Shown here piece after piece: positions 12,501 through 25,802 of a DNA stretch of 64,000 bases. Source of the DNA: Homarus americanus (taxonomy: Eukaryota > Arthropoda > Malacostraca > Decapoda > Nephropidae); the NCBI RefSeq assembly GCF_018991925.1, contig NW_024725489.1:6674916-6738915 (forward strand), given 5' to 3'. The notes under the pieces are model-generated. The model was not told the origin of the DNA. It did no database searches and was given only the letters and a program-made list of their open reading frames with translations. A program made the position numbers and the translations under genes. How positions within the stretch are numbered: position 1 is the first letter of the stretch; each line of letters opens with the position of its first letter.

Positions 12501-15500
12501 GCTCCCTGCAGTGCCTGATAATGGTCAGCGGCACTGTTGCCTGTCTGGCTCCCCACCTGATAATGGTCAGGCGCGTGGCCTGTCTGTCCTTCCCAGTGCC
12601 TGTAATGGTCAGCGGTTGCCTGTTCTACCCAGCTGCCTGATAATGGTCAGCAGGCACTGTTGCCTCTGGCTCGCTCCCAGTACCTGATAATGGTCAGCAG
12701 GCACTGTTGCCGTGTAAGCTCCTTACCCAGTGCCTGATAATGGTCAGCGTGCTTCTCCCCGTGTGGTCGCAGGCACTGTTGCCTGTGTCTGGCTCCCTTA
12801 CATAATGGTCAACAGGCACTGTTGCCTGTCTGGCTCCCTTACCTGATAATGGTCAGCAGGCACTGTTGCCTGTATCTCTCCCAGTATTGGTCACGGCTGC
12901 GCCTCATGCAGTGCAATGGTCAGCAGGCACTGTTGCCTGTGTCTGCTCCCCCGCATGAAATGGTCAGCGGACTGTTGCCTGTGTCTGGCTCCTTACAGTG
13001 CCTGATAATGGTCAGCAGGCACTGTTGCCTGTGTCTCGCTCCGCCTGCAATGTGGGTCAGCAGGCACTGTGCCTGTGTCATCGCCCACGATGTGGTCAGC
13101 AGGCACTGTTGCCTGTGTTAGCTCCCTTACCTAATGTGGTCAGGGCACTGTTGGCGTATTGCTTGCCTGTGTCTAGCTCCCGCAGTGCCTGATAATGGTC
13201 AGCAGGCTGCCTGTGTGTAGCTCCCTTACCGGTCTGATAATGGTCAGCAGGCACTGTTTGCGCCGTCGCTCCCTGCAGTACCTGATAATGGTCAGGCGGC
13301 ACTGTTGCCTGTGTCTAGCTCCCTGCAGTGCCTGATAATGGTCAGCAGGCACTGTGCCTGTGTAGCTCCCTTACCTGATAATGGTCAGCAGGCACTGTTG
13401 CCTGTGTCTAGCTCCCTTACCTGGTAATGGTCAGCAGGCACTGTTGCCTGTCTGGCCTCCTTGCAGTGCCTGATAATGGTCAGCAGGCACTGTTGCCTGT
13501 GTCTAGCTCCCTTGCAGTGCCTGATAATGGTGGGCACTGTTGCCTGTGTGGCTCCCTGCCAGTGCCTGATAATGGTCAGCAGGCACTGTTGCCTGTGTCT
13601 AGCTCCTTACCTGATAATGGTCAGCAGGCACTGTTGCCTGTGTCTAGCTCCTTGCCTGATAATGGTCAGCAGGCACTGTTGCCTGTGTCTAGCTCCCTTA
13701 CCCTGTGGTCAGCAGGCATTGCCTGTCTGGCTCCATACAATGGCAGTCAGCAGTGCTGCCTGTGTCTAGCTCCCTTACCTGAAATGGTCAGCAGGCACTG
13801 TTGCCTGTGTCTAGCTCCTGCAATGGTCAGCAGGCACTGTTGCTGTCCCTTCTAGCTCCCTTACCTGATAATGGTCAGCAGGCACTGTTGCCTGTGTCTA
13901 GCTCCTTACCTGATAATGGTAACGGCACTGTTGCTGTGTCTAGCTCCCTTACGCGATAATGGTCAGCAGGCACTGTTGCCTGTGTCTAGCTCCTTGCAGT
14001 GCCTGATAATGGTCAGCAGGCACTGTTGCCTGTGTCTAGCTCCCTTGCAGTGCCTGATAATGGTCAGCAGGCACTGTTGCTGTGTCTAGGCTCCCTTGCA
14101 GTGCCTGATGTGGTCAGCAGGCACTGTTGCCTGTCTATGGCTCCCTTACCCAGTGCCTGATAATGGTCAGCAGGCACTGTTGCCTGTGTCTAGCTCCCCA
14201 GTGCCTGATAATGGTCAGCAGGCACTGTTGCCTGTGTCTAGCTCCCTTGCAGTGCCTGATAATGGTCACGCGGGCACTGTTGCCTGTGTCTGCTCCCTTG
14301 CAGTGCCTGATAATGGTCAGCAGGCACTGTTGCCTGTGTCTAGCTCCCTTGCAGTGCCTGATAATGGTCAGCAGGCACTGTTGCCTGTGTCAGCTCCCTT
14401 ACCAGTGCCTGATAATGGTCAGCAGGCACTGTTGCCTGATGCTAGCTCCCTTGCAGTGCCTGATAATGGTCAACGGGCACTGTTGCCCTGTCTGGCTCCA
14501 CCGTGCTGTGGTCAGCAGGCACTGTTGCCTGTGTCTAGCTCCCTTACCTGATAATGGTCAGCGGGCACTGTTGCCTGTGTCTAGCTCCCTTACCAGTGCT
14601 GATAATGGTCAGCAGGCACTGTTGCCTGTGTCTAGCTCCCTTACCTGATAATGGTCAGCAGGGCACTGTTGCCTGTGTCTAGCTCCCTTTACCTGTGCCT
14701 GATAATGGTCAGCAGGCACTGTTGCCTGTGTCTAGCTCCCTTACTGAAATGGTCAGCAGGCACTGTTGCCTGTGTGTAGCTCCCTTACCCAGTGCCTGAT
14801 AATGGTCAACGGGCACTGTTGCCTGTGTCTAGCTCCCTTACCCAGTGCCTGATAATGGTCAACGGGCACTGTTGCCTGTGTCTAGCTCCCTTACCCAGTG
14901 CCTGATAATGGTCAACGGGCACTGTTGCCTGTGTCTAGCTCCCTTACCAGTGCCTGATAATGGTCAACAGGCACTGTTGCCTGTCTGGCTCCCTTGCAGT
15001 GCCTGATAATGGTCCAGGCACTGTTGCTGTCTAGCTCCTTACCTGATAATGGTCAGCGGGCACTGTTGCCTGCGTGTAGCTCCCTGCAGTGCCTGATAAT
15101 GGTCAGCAGGCACTGTTGCCTGTGTCTGCTCCCGCCTTACCTGATAATGGTCAGCAGGCACTGTTGCCTGTGTCTAGCTCCCTTACAGTGCTGAAATGGT
15201 CAGCAGGCACTGTTGCCTGTGTCCTAGCTCCTTACCACAGTAATGGTCGCAGGCACTGTTGCTGTGTCTAGCTCCTACAGTGCCTGATAATGGTCAGCAG
15301 GCACTGTTGCCTGTGTCTGCTCCTTACAGTGCTGATGTGGTCAACGGGCACTGTTGCCTGTGTCTGCTCCTCAGTGCCTGATAATGGTCAGCAGGCACTG
15401 TTGCCTGCAGTGCTGATAATGGTCAGCAGGCACTGTTGCCTGTGTCTAGCTCCCTTACCCGATGTGTGGTCAGCGCACTGTTGCTGTGTCTAGCTCCTTA

Positions 15501-15726
15501 CCTGGTAATGGTCAGGCACTGTTGCCTGTCCTGCTCCCTTGAGTGCCTGATATTGGTCAGCGGCACTGTTGCCTGTTCTAGCTCCTTGCAGTGCTGATAA
15601 TGGTCAGCGGGCACTGTTGCCTGTAATCTGGCTCCTTGCAGTACCTGATAATGGTCAGCGGGCACTGTTGCTGTGTCTAGCTCACTGCAGTGCCTGATAA
15701 TGGTCAGCAGGCACTGTTGCCTGTTG
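9512..15726. repeat. About 53-bp minisatellite array with an internal 6-bp inverted repeat
   Basis: The units contain CCTGATAATGGTCAGCAGGC, then ACTGTTGCCTGTGTCTAGCT, then CCCTTACCCAGTG; many copies lose 5-15 bp in the last segment. Each unit holds CAGGCA-CTGT-TGCCTG, a 6-bp stem with a 4-nt loop. A second recurring variant has CAACGGGCAC in place of CAGCAGGCAC. Many apparent proteins of 60-170 residues on the + strand are only in-phase readings of this array (MVSRHCCLCLAPL-like peptides) and are not genes. Confidence 0.96.
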
Positions 15727-15828
15727 GCCTCGGTAAAGGAGGTGTTCACTTACCAACAAAGGTAGTAGTAATTATATATGACTATTAATATTATTTGCAT
15801 TATTAGTGACTATTATTAATACTGTACT

Positions 15829-16002
<174 letters not shown>

Positions 16003-16216
16003 ACAAGCAAGGTCACATATTCAGGTAAAACACTGTCCCAGGTCCAAGCAGTATGTCATAGCTGCTGTTGGTCAATACAATTTTTTACGAAACAATCGCT
16101 ATAATTCTTTTGACAACAACGGGAAGCTAATGATTAATGTGGCAGTAATGACGCAACAAATTATAATTAGTGTTGTCCCCGAGTGAGTCATGATGCAGGG
16201 TAAGCATTGTGTTACC

Positions 16217-18152
16217 ACAGTTGTGGATACTGTCTCCCTCCCTCCACCCACATACTGTCTCCCTCCCTCCACCCACATACTGTCTCCCTCCACCCACATA
16301 CTTTCTCTCTCCATCCATACTCCCTCCACCTTCACACACTCCCACCCTTTTTCAACATTCCAACCAAAGACTTCCTCCCTCACCTCCACCCCACACCTTC
16401 TCCCCTCATCACCCACACACTCCCTCCCTCACCCCCCACCCACCTCCCTCCCTCACCTCCACCCACCCCTCCCTCCCTCACCTCCACCCACACTCCCTCC
16501 CTCACCTCCACCCCCACCTCCCTCCTTCACCCCACCACACCTCCCTCCCTCACCTCCACACCTCCCTCCTCCTCCCCCCCCTCCTCCCTCACCTCCCACC
16601 CCCACTCCTCCCTCCACCCCCACCCACCTCCCTCCCTCCCTCCCCCTCCCACCCCTCCTCCCTCCACCCCCCCCCCTCCCCTCTCCCTCCCACCCCCACC
16701 TTCCTCCCTCATCCCCACCCCCCTCCCTCCTCACCTCCACCCCCTCCCTCCCTCACCTCATCCCACACACTCCCTCCCTTCACCCCACCCCCCTCCCTCC
16801 CCTCCCTCACCTCCACCCCACCCCCTCCCTCCCTCCCCTCCCACCCCCACCTCCCTCCCTCCCCTCCACCCCCTCCCCTCCCTCACCCCTCCACCCCCTC
16901 CCTCCCTCCCCACCTCCCCACCCCCTCCCCTCCCTCCCCTCCCCCCCCCACCCCCTCCCTCCCTCCCCCTCCCACCCCCCCTCCCCTCCCCTCACCCCCA
17001 CACTCCTCCCCTCACCCTCACCACTTCCTCCCTCACCCCTCCACCCCCACCTCCCTCCCTCCCACCTCCACCCCCACCTCCCTCCCTCATCCCCACCCAC
17101 CTCCCTCCCCTCACCTCCCACCCACACCTCCTCCCCTCACCCCCACCCCACACCTCCCTCCTCACCCCTCCACCCCACACTCCCTCCCTCCACCTCCACC
17201 CCCCCTCCCTCCCTCCACCTCCCACCCCTCCCTCCCTCATACTCACCCCACACCGCTTACCTCCCTCCCTCCACCTCCACCCCACCTCCTCCTCACCTCC
17301 CACCCCACACCTCCCCTCCCTCCCCCACCTCCACCCCACCTCCCTCCCTCATCCCCACCCCACACACCTCCCTCCCTCACCCTCCACCCCCCCTCCCTCC
17401 CTCATCCCCACCCACCCTCCCTCCCTCCCCTCCCACCCCCCCTCCCCCTCCCCTCCCCCCCCCACCCCTCCCTCCCTCATCCCCACCCACACACTTTCCT
17501 CCCTCACCTCCACCCACCACCCTCCCTCCCTCTCCACCTCCACCCCACACACTCCTCCCTCCCCATCCCCCACCCACACTCCTCCCTCACCCCCCCACCC
17601 CACCTCCTCCCTCACCCACCACACCTCCCTCCCTCATCCCCACCCCTCCCTCCCTCCACCTCCCCCTCCCTCCCTCCCCTCCTCCCACCCCCACACTCCC
17701 TCTCCCACCTCCCCTTGTCCCTCCCTCATCCCCACCCCCTCCCTCCTCACCCCCACCCCACCTCCCTCCTCACCCCCACCCCCTCCTCCCCTCACCCCCC
17801 CACCCCCCCTCCCTCCCCTCCCCCTCCCACACCTCCCTCCCTCATCCCCCCCCTCCCTCCTCCCCCACCCCACCTCCCTCCCTCACCCCACCCCCACACC
17901 TCCCTCCCTCACCCCCCCACCCCACACACTCCCTCCCTCATCCCACACCCACCCTCCCTCCCTCCATCCCCCTCCCCTCCTCTCTCACCCCCACCCCCCC
18001 TCCCCTCCCTCCCACCCCTCCCCCACCCCTCCCTCCCTCCCCTCACCTCCCCACCCCCACCCCCCCTCCCTCCCCTCCCCTCCACCCACACACTCCTCCT
18101 CCCTCCACCTCCACCCCCCACCCACACCTCCTCTCTCCACCCCCTCCCACGA
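16217..18152. repeat. Pyrimidine-only C-rich minisatellite array
   Basis: The + strand is nearly all C and T with occasional A in CAC or CCAC. Ragged units are built from CCTCCCTCACCTCCACCCCA. It starts with more regular copies of CTCCCTCCACCCACATACTGT (16230-16310). All three + frames stay open for about 650 codons because TAA, TAG and TGA cannot arise from this composition. Those Pro/Ser-rich readings are not genes. The minus strand is G-rich with many GGG and GGAGG runs, so it has G-quadruplex potential. Confidence 0.95.
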
Positions 18153-18253
18153 CATAGTCCCCACCCTCTTGATATAAATTTATGGGTTAAAGAGATGTTC
18201 AGCCAATACATATCACTTCACTGTTCTCTCCAAACAGACTCATCTCCATTCCG

Positions 18254-18555
18254 ATTTGCCCCACTAGGAGGCTAGTTTATTGGGCACCCCCTTCATCCTG
18301 TGCAAAGTGGGCGCAAAAGCGTTTACAGCGTCCAACAGGACAGCATGCGTAGCTCATGGTTGCCTTTTCGACTCGGGCAATTAAGGACTTAAGTACCTGA
18401 AGGGCTATGAGTTGTGTCGGCAAGTTACATATAGTGACATGAAGTGTGTGTGTGTGTGTGTGGAGAGTTAATACAATTTCTGTTTATGGCAAAGCGTGGC
18501 AGGTCCCTAATAATGTCAAGTGCCAGGCCTGTCTCTAGTTGGAGGGATATCTGTC
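18254..18555 (-). mobile_element. LINE 3'-end fragment, inverted copy of 30880-31165
   Basis: Read on the minus strand this matches the 3' tail of the LINE at 28935-31165 in order. Shared blocks include GATATC-C-TCC followed by AGAGACAGGCCTGGCACTTG, the GTAAACGC...GCGC segment, TGCACAGGAT, and GGGTGCCCAATAAACTAGCC ending in GGGGCAAAT. No coding part is kept. A (GT)n run lies inside it. It is a 5'-truncated or partial copy of the same family. Confidence 0.82.
18443..18462. repeat. (GT)n microsatellite
   Basis: About ten GT dinucleotides interrupt the LINE tail fragment at a place where the sister copy at 30880-31165 has no such run. Confidence 0.9.
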
Positions 18556-18709
18556 AGGGACGACTGGAGACCTGTAGGAGTTGTGCATAAGGCAAGTGAG
18601 GATGTAATGGGAGGTGTGAAATCGGGTCACCCATAAAGTTTACAAGTAGTGCGGTCAGGCTCAAGGCTGTCAAACTCATCATAACTACATTGGTGTTTTG
18701 TTTTTTATG

Positions 18710-19184
18710 TTCCTACTGGTGTACTGCGCACATCATTGTCATTCCTAAAAAAGAAAAACCTTTAATTCATATTACGCTATATAACATTCAAATCCACCGC
18801 GCTTGTAGAATCTCAGAAAACGGGAAACATTGATAAGGAATAACTCACCTACTCAATGTTACTGAATCATTTGTTGAATTGTACCCAGGTACGGTTATAT
18901 AATAATTGTATGTACTCATAGCATTAAGGAGAACTCAAGGTATCTATAGGATGGTTGGGAAGGTCAATTGATATGGATAGTATACTATCGGGCCAAGTGT
19001 AGATCGTAGTTTGAAGGTCATACTATTTACGTCTGTAAACAATTAGTGAACATAACTACAGGTATCAGATGAAAATACAAAGAGAACAATGATCTGGAAA
19101 AAGGATAAATGTATCAGACCTATGTGAAGTGTTATAAGTGATCCAGAAGCTATGCTTCAAAGAAAATATCTTGTATACCTACGC
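18710..19184 (+). repeat. Dispersed repeat, copy 1 (direct copy at 58676-59142)
   Basis: Long collinear blocks are shared with 58676-59142. Examples are AACATTCAAATCCACCGC, AAGGAGAACTCAAGGTATCT, TTTACGTCTGT, GGTATCAGATGAAAATA, AGAGAACAATGATCTGG and ATCTTGTATACCT. Neither copy has a meaningful open frame. The match is too long for chance and has many small substitutions and indels, so this is an old repeat family of unknown class. Confidence 0.85.
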
Positions 19185-22100
19185 CATGAAAATACGACGC
19201 TAGGTTTTGTTCGGGTTGGCGCCAAGGCCGCCTCGGGCATGCCGCATTGACATTATAACCCAATGAATTTACCCAGGAACTATCAAACCAGAACCTTACC
19301 TTAGTGTCTAATTTAGGATTAAGATATGTATTTATAAAGCATAAGGTCACAACAGATACGAAAATGGAGATGTGAGAACCATAAGAATTCAGTGAAAATT
19401 AAAGATTGGAAACTGTAGGCCTAAACGGAAGGCACGAGAGTCGGGACATCACCCTTAGTGATGATGACTCGACTTCTCCCAACACAGGTCAGTGTCCTTC
19501 ATGCTTTATTCAGTCCTAAAAAGACTTATCTCGCAGTTTTTACATCTTAAAACCTTGCCTGATGTTATAAAGTGAAGTCATAGTGTACTAGTGAGTGGTG
19601 ACGAAAGCCCCTCAGGCAGTATTCTTAGTGATGCCTCGACTCTTCCCAACACAGGTCGACGCGTTCTGAGCGCCTTCCGGGCGTCAGCCATGACCGCACT
19701 GTGAAGGCCACACCACAGTGGTCATGCACCTCCACTGTGGATCTGTAGATACCCTACATATCACCACCCAGGATAGGAGAAAATCACTGTATACTTGAGA
19801 AGTTTCGCTGTAATGACCACGGTCATACACGTCAGTTAACGTAAAATCAGACGATTCGCCATTACGCTCAATAGCTCACAAAACATGTAGCTATGCTTTC
19901 TTATTGAAGTTCCCCATCTGAAGAGTCCGTTTTCTCAGCGCTTCAGGACGCCTGAGTCTGCCGTTTTCCCACAATCTTGAATGTAACCGAGACTTTATTC
20001 ATAGAATGACAGAATTTGAGAATTGCAGCTGTGGTTGCAATTGGTGAAACAACCTAGATATGTCTGTTGTTTACAGTTGGAACATTCAAGATCCATTGTG
20101 GTGAATGGTGAAAGCTTCAACTGTCCTTATTGTTGGTAAACTTGTCCAAGTAGAGTAGTAAGTGTCGAGTTGGCCAGCTAAGTGGCATATTTTATGTCGT
20201 TCGTGGGGAGTATCCTGAATTTCGATCCTTCCCTGAAGTTATATTATTTTGTTGCCAAAACATCCAGAATCTGATGTTTGTAGTTTAGTTAGCGTCAGTT
20301 GTCTATTTAAGAAAGTCATTAATCTCCTGAACAGTTCCTGTCAAACTCGAAATTCTCCAAGACTTAATGGCTGTTTCGGCCAGAATGCGGTCTGCGGTCA
20401 GGCGAGTAAAGTTGCGAATGCATATATAACTCCATTTCACATTTTTCCTGACAAACTCAATCTCTGATTAGATCATAAAGATTGACGTAGAAAATTAACC
20501 TGACCTGACACGGCGGTCACAGCTAGGTGTCCAGCGACCACTTTGAATAGAAGGTCTATTGTTAGTAAGATTAGTCTTTCTGGGGCTGATATGCCCTCAG
20601 GCCCGTATGTTGCCAACGCGCGGGGAAAAATCACTCCCTCTGGTTCTCCTCCACGTCTCCAGGTATGTAGATGATTGTTTCGCCGTTGTGTTAATTCAGT
20701 TTGACTTAGTCGATTTTTGTGAATAATATCAGTGTTCATGTTTTAACAAAGTATCTTCTGTGCCAATTAAGTCAGGTAACATAGAATCTAGATCTGCGTC
20801 TAGACCGTGTCAGACGCTCTTTTGTATATGATGAGGTTAAATATTCCTCCCTCTGGCGATTTCTCCTCCACGTCTCCAGACGCTGTTTGTGTGTTGGCAA
20901 CGCACGACTGAGGTTCAGGGAGCCGCCTATGGGCATGATGGCTTCCTCGAGGATGTCGCTTAAGGTGGCGAAGATTCGCTCTGGCAGACGCCAGGGCCGG
21001 CCGGGCGCTCCTTCAGGCACGAGCCTGTAAGCAACTTTGGCCTGTGGACTCCGTGGGTGTGATCGTGGCCCCTCTACTGTTCTTGGCTATGTATGGGGCA
21101 AGTAATATCCATGCTTGGGATGACTGGCAAATATAGTCATCCCCAGGTTAAGTATTGAATCCGCAGATATTGGTGGTACTAGGGTTATTGTTATTCTCGG
21201 AGTTGAGTCCACCAAACCACTAGATATAATTAAAAGTGTCACGTTAGTCATACCGAAGCAGCATGTTGTTATAAAGACTATTTTAATTCGGGCAAAGGTG
21301 TCAAGTGTCCTCATACTCACTTACAATGACAATGAAATAATATAATGATTGTTAAATGTTGTAACCTAGAATTGAAAGATGTAATTTTTTACTTATATAA
21401 AGGCGAGACCGTGTGTAATTATTACTGAATCTTACCTGTCAGAGAAATAATATAACCGTTGTCTCATGAGGTAATGAGTATTAAATAGTTAAATATTGCA
21501 ATGCGTGGAGTTGTTTTAATAAGGTAATAAGTACTTGAAGTGTTTTGATGAATTAATAGTAGTGTGGTTCTGTTTTGTCAATGGTACAGTAGACCTGAGA
21601 GATTTGATCTTGTCTGAGTGAATTTAAGATACATCTTATTCACTCACTGTGTTAATATTGTGTTATTAATCTGCAGAGTATCACCCTCTATCCCTTCTAA
21701 AACATTGGTTCCCCAGAAAATAATACTTACTCAAGTGCCTATATGCATCTACCACACACTACCAGCTTTCCATGAGATATGTTATATTCAGCAAAAGTCT
21801 GGTGGTGGCAGCCTACCCTTAAGTACAGTATAATAAGTGTACTAAGAATAACATGGTTCCCAGACTAACCCATGTATGAGAATATAAGTAAAAACAGAGT
21901 ATACTTCAGAAAGGTGGACATATAAATTCCAGAAAATATAATATACAGTATGTGAAGAGAAATGAAAAGACTTTAGAAAGTGCAAGAAAAAGATAAAGAC
22001 ATGTATATACATTGTGGAACTAAAGACACAGCATAGAAATTATTAAATAAATACACCATGAAAGTTTAATATAAAAAACATACATAACTAAGAAAAAAAT

Positions 22101-23160
22101 TACTTATATAAGAATATAAGCAAGAGTATAAAGTAGATTTATAAATAAAGAATTGAAGAATAATAACAGAAAAGAATATCTGGATGGTAAAATAAAAGAA
22201 AAGAGCTCGGCCCAGTGCATCGCTACGTGGAGCGACTTCCTAATACCAGGCTTGGAACCAGAAGTGGTATGATTACCTGGGAAGTATCCCCATCTGCTCA
22301 TCAAGAGAAGTGTAATGAAAATAATAGTTGTTCTTCTGATGAAGGCCAACTCTTTTTTTAATGTAACAGGTGGTGTTATACTCTAACAGGTGGAGCAGTC
22401 TGATGTGTTGAGTGTAAGAAGGGATGACCGAGGTAAGGAGGTCACCGATCGTTATGCGCAATAAATATGTGGATGACACGCAATTAATGTAAGATGTCTG
22501 TTGTTGAGCAGTGTAACCAAAATCATAGTTGTTCTTCTGAGGAAGGCCAACTCACTTATATTCTAATGGAATGCAATATGTTTTATAAGGAATAAATTAG
22601 TTAAGACATGTTATTGTTTCTTTACCCCTTATCGATCTGGTCAATGAAAAGCCCAACCCAATGCCGAGTCCACTCTGCCCGCTACCTAACGAACTACATA
22701 CTGCCCAGAGGGGGTCTGGTGGCAGCAACCTTTAAAATTAAGACTATAGTTAAGTTATCCCCTTAGAATTAGTGACCCCAGAATCTGGCAGTATACTGGG
22801 AAGGTCAATCACCCTTCACTCATTTAGTTTCAACAACATATTAAAGACTAGTATAAAACTGTTATAATATATTACTGCACTTCTATAACTAAAGTCTTTG
22901 GGGCATATATCCAGGTTAGTCAAGAAACTATTCATCAACAATTAAACTTACGAGACACACCCGGGACACATTTCTGATTAATTTTGTTAAAGATGCCTCT
23001 TGATTATCAACACTATTGCTGAAGAACATCGGTGTGGTGAACATGAGCCACAGTATGAAGTAAGGTCCAGGTATACACATCCATGCATTATACTGAACAG
23101 TATTGCCTTCCTTAACTATACAGTAAAGTATGTAATAAAATTCACTTAGCAGTAAAACCT
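19185..23160. other. Gene-poor tract without a recognised gene
   Basis: No domain-bearing frame was found. A motif TTCTCCTCCACGTCTCCAG occurs twice (about 20645-20665 and 20864-20884) beside similar GTTGCCAACGC/GTTGGCAACGC blocks, suggesting a local duplication. Minus-strand readings at 19150-19350 and 20772-21020 share an RPWR-PE peptide, but I do not recognise a protein. GTTGTTCTTCTGA-GAAGGCCAACTC occurs at about 22327 and 22525, and GGTCTGGTGGCAGC-like text near 21797 and 22713. These look like decayed repeats. Confidence 0.55.
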
Positions 23161-23161
23161 A

Positions 23162-23404
23162 TCAGGAGGTCGGTCTGTTCTGGGAATGTTGTGGCTCCTG
23201 AATGTATTTGTACCTACGCCAGTGTTGGTCAGGTCTGGTCTTGAAACAGCTCACACTTGGTGCCGTCACAACACTCCCTGGCAGGTTATTCCCAGAGTTC
23301 TGAAATGTCACTCTTAAAAAGTTCACTCGGATAATTTTCTGAACTTGTGGCTTCTTTAACGTGGGGATGTGACCTCTGGAAGGGCAGACATCCGCTACCT
23401 CAAG
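23162..23404 (-). pseudogene. C-terminal fragment of a CR1/jockey-type LINE ORF2
   Basis: The minus frame contains NNLPGSVVTAPSVSCFK followed by RPDQHWRRYKYI. This matches the conserved tail after the reverse transcriptase in CR1-, L2- and jockey-type LINEs, typically W-x-LP-x2-VV-x-APS-x3-FK-x3-D-x2-W. Upstream residues LKKPQVQKIIRVNFLRV fit the preceding R-x3-F-x2-R segment. No reverse transcriptase core is present, so this is a short remnant. Normal LINE copies are 5'-truncated, but here the frame also fades quickly upstream. Confidence rests on the motif pattern only. Confidence 0.7.
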
Positions 23405-23479
23405 ATAGAAACTTGACTGAGTAATGTCGTCCGAGGTGCTTAAAAGTAAGTGGTATAGAGGTAATTGCATATCTCTCTC

Positions 23480-25656
23480 CTCTGAGTGCAGCTTCCTCGT
23501 ACTAACACTGGATAATGAAGGATAAACTCATGAAGAACAATGGAAGACTTACTCATGAAGAACAATGGAAGACTTACTCATGTCCCTGCCTTCCTTTCCA
23601 TAATACTGTACAGTAATATGTGAACTCCTAACAACTCATCTGTTTGCAGTGACTTAAGTGACCCAACTTAACCTAACTTAACCAGTTAGATGAGTCCTTA
23701 ACTCTATGTGAAATCACCTTAACAAATACAGTACACTATCTCTTGGACCAAACCTGGTGATAACATGTTACTCGTGTGTGTGATTATGGGGGCTGTTCAA
23801 AATGTACTTCAGTTGTTGTTGTTGTTAATATAATATGAGGATGACAAACATTTAAGGAAGGGAGGAGATATACCGTATGTATGTATGAGAAAGAGAATGT
23901 GCTCCTCTCCTCTCGATCATCACACAAAAGCCACCTCAGTCTCTATCTACCAGGGCTGACGGGATTTCCGACTCTTGTTTACCGAACACGCTGATTGGTT
24001 CAACTGCTCGCGTTGTGATTGGTTGCGAGAACATGATGTAATATTACGAATTTCTATATTAAAATGTGTGGTGATATGAGGGCCTGGGCTGCCACCATTT
24101 ATGAGGGCCTAACTGCCACCATTTATGAGGGCCTGGTCTGTGTGCCAGTAACAATTCCTTGTACTCTCATACTTATTACCACTGGTAGCGTGACGAGAGG
24201 AGGATCGTGGGTAGATGTAATGATAGTATCAAGTAATAGGGAAGAAATAACGGTAAATACTGTAGGTAAATAATAGACACAATATACAAATAAAAATTTA
24301 TTTAAACATTAATATAAATTAGGAGAAAGAATTTATTTGTACCAACAGACGAAATCTAGTACTAGGCCCTCAGGCTCAACATACTCACACCGCTACTGGG
24401 TGACATAATAACACCAACCCTACTGGGTGGACATACTCATAAAACACAACTATTATAGTCACTTAGACCATAAAGACCAAGGCTATCACACACTCAGTCG
24501 TCAGGTGATACTCAAGCAACGCCATGGGGTCCAGCCACCATGGGTACTTCCGACGAACTCTGGAGATCCCAGTGGATTAATTCCACCAACAAATAGGCTC
24601 CACTGAGTTAGACACTCATCCACCAATGATGGGGGCTGGTAGTGGTGTGTGGCTTGGTGATCAGGGGTCACCTCGCCGGCCGAGCGTTAGGGCCAGACGA
24701 GCTATCTAGGTAGTCTGAAGTGTCTGACGGCCGGGTCTCACGAGGTAACAGATCCTACTGGACCTCGGACATCTCCCCAGACAAGTGGATACAACATCAC
24801 GCTACAGACACGGCCTAGGCTGCGTTAGGGACCTGTATGGATGAAGGACGGGACTCACTAACGGTGACAACAACATCACGTTTCAGGGGACGTTAAAGAC
24901 GTAAATATGACTTCACTCAGAGCATGTCAACTACGTTACTGTAACACTTGCACAATCAACTATTAATTGGGTCAAATTACTTAAAGAAGGGCGGAATTAC
25001 AACACAGCGTGGAATGGCATACCTGTATGGATGAAGGACGGGCACTCACTAACGGTAGAAATCGGGGGCCTCACTCAAAACAGACCAGGGAGTCCACCTA
25101 CTTCTATTCCGATGAATTAATTTACTGTACACTCTGACGTTGAAACTGAGACTATGAACTCATTTTCATTCCTACTATTATCTTCACTAACAATTCTGAC
25201 TCAGCTATCAAATGCAAAATTAAATTGATTACAAAGGGTTGGATGTTACAGGTCCAGCATACAGCGTCTGCTACTAAACCGTGGATTATATTCAAAGTTC
25301 CAATAAGACAAAGACGGGGAAACAGAAACGGGGACGTTTCCACTGGGGGACTCAGAAGGTTTTGTGGACGTTTGAGCGTAATATGAATCCTTAAGGTTTT
25401 CAGGTTAGCCGTTATCACGATCATTACAGTGAGGGGTAACGAAATCCAGATACAGTAATTATATTAGAATAGTCCTCATAATAGTCCTCATTTAGTTTTA
25501 TAAATTTCTGAATAATAAACACTGCATTAACACCATTCAGAGTGTTATATGAGATCACATCAGATTTGTATTTTATCAATTGTAATTTGTATTACTTTTC
25601 GATAATACCGAATAAAAAAATCACCAAAACATTCCAACAATTTTATTTTTTTAATA
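23480..25656. other. Gene-poor tract with small local duplications
   Basis: CTCATGAAGAACAATGGAAG is part of a perfect 25-bp tandem duplication (23527-23576). A MATGAGGGCCT block followed by GCCACCATTT recurs in 24074-24140. CCTGTATGGATGAAGGACGG plus ACTCACTAACGGT occurs at about 24832 and 25022. Two ATTGG (CCAAT-box complement) motifs lie near 23994 and 24020. A 90-codon minus-strand frame at 25152-25424 has no feature that I recognise. I see no supported gene. Confidence 0.55.
23948..24005 (-). repeat. Inverted copy of the LINE 5' flank at 28942-28998
   Basis: Read on the minus strand this stretch matches 28942-28998 with only a few substitutions: TTGAACCAATCAGCGTGTTC, then AAACAAGAGTC, then GAAATCCCG and CAGCCCTG. 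At 28942 the same text lies at the start of the ORF1 region of a LINE, so this is probably a fragment of that family's 5' region. A shared unrelated repeat is the alternative. Confidence 0.7.
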
Positions 25657-25802
25657 CAGGTTGACAACCCTTTATCCGAAATTTCGAAAACCGAGTTTTT
25701 TTTTGTTGTTGTTGTTGTTAGATATACAGGGTTAGCCACCCAGGCATAGATCACTAACCCACATCGGGGCCTGGGGGCGAAATGTAATGGTAATACTAAT
25801 TA

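Noticed and set aside
9559..15749. Open frames of 60-173 codons with Cys-rich repeats (SRHCCLCLAPL)
   Set aside because: These look like Cys-rich secreted repeats but are simply the 53-bp array read in phase. The frame is lost whenever a unit changes length.
16190..18275. Three overlapping + strand open frames of about 655-688 codons rich in Pro, Ser, Leu and His
   Set aside because: All three frames are open because the tract is C/T-only and cannot form stop codons. There is no codon bias or domain.
20473..21020. Possible gene from similar minus-strand peptides (ETWRR, RPWR-PE)
   Set aside because: The similarity is explained by a local DNA duplication, and no domain or splice structure was seen.
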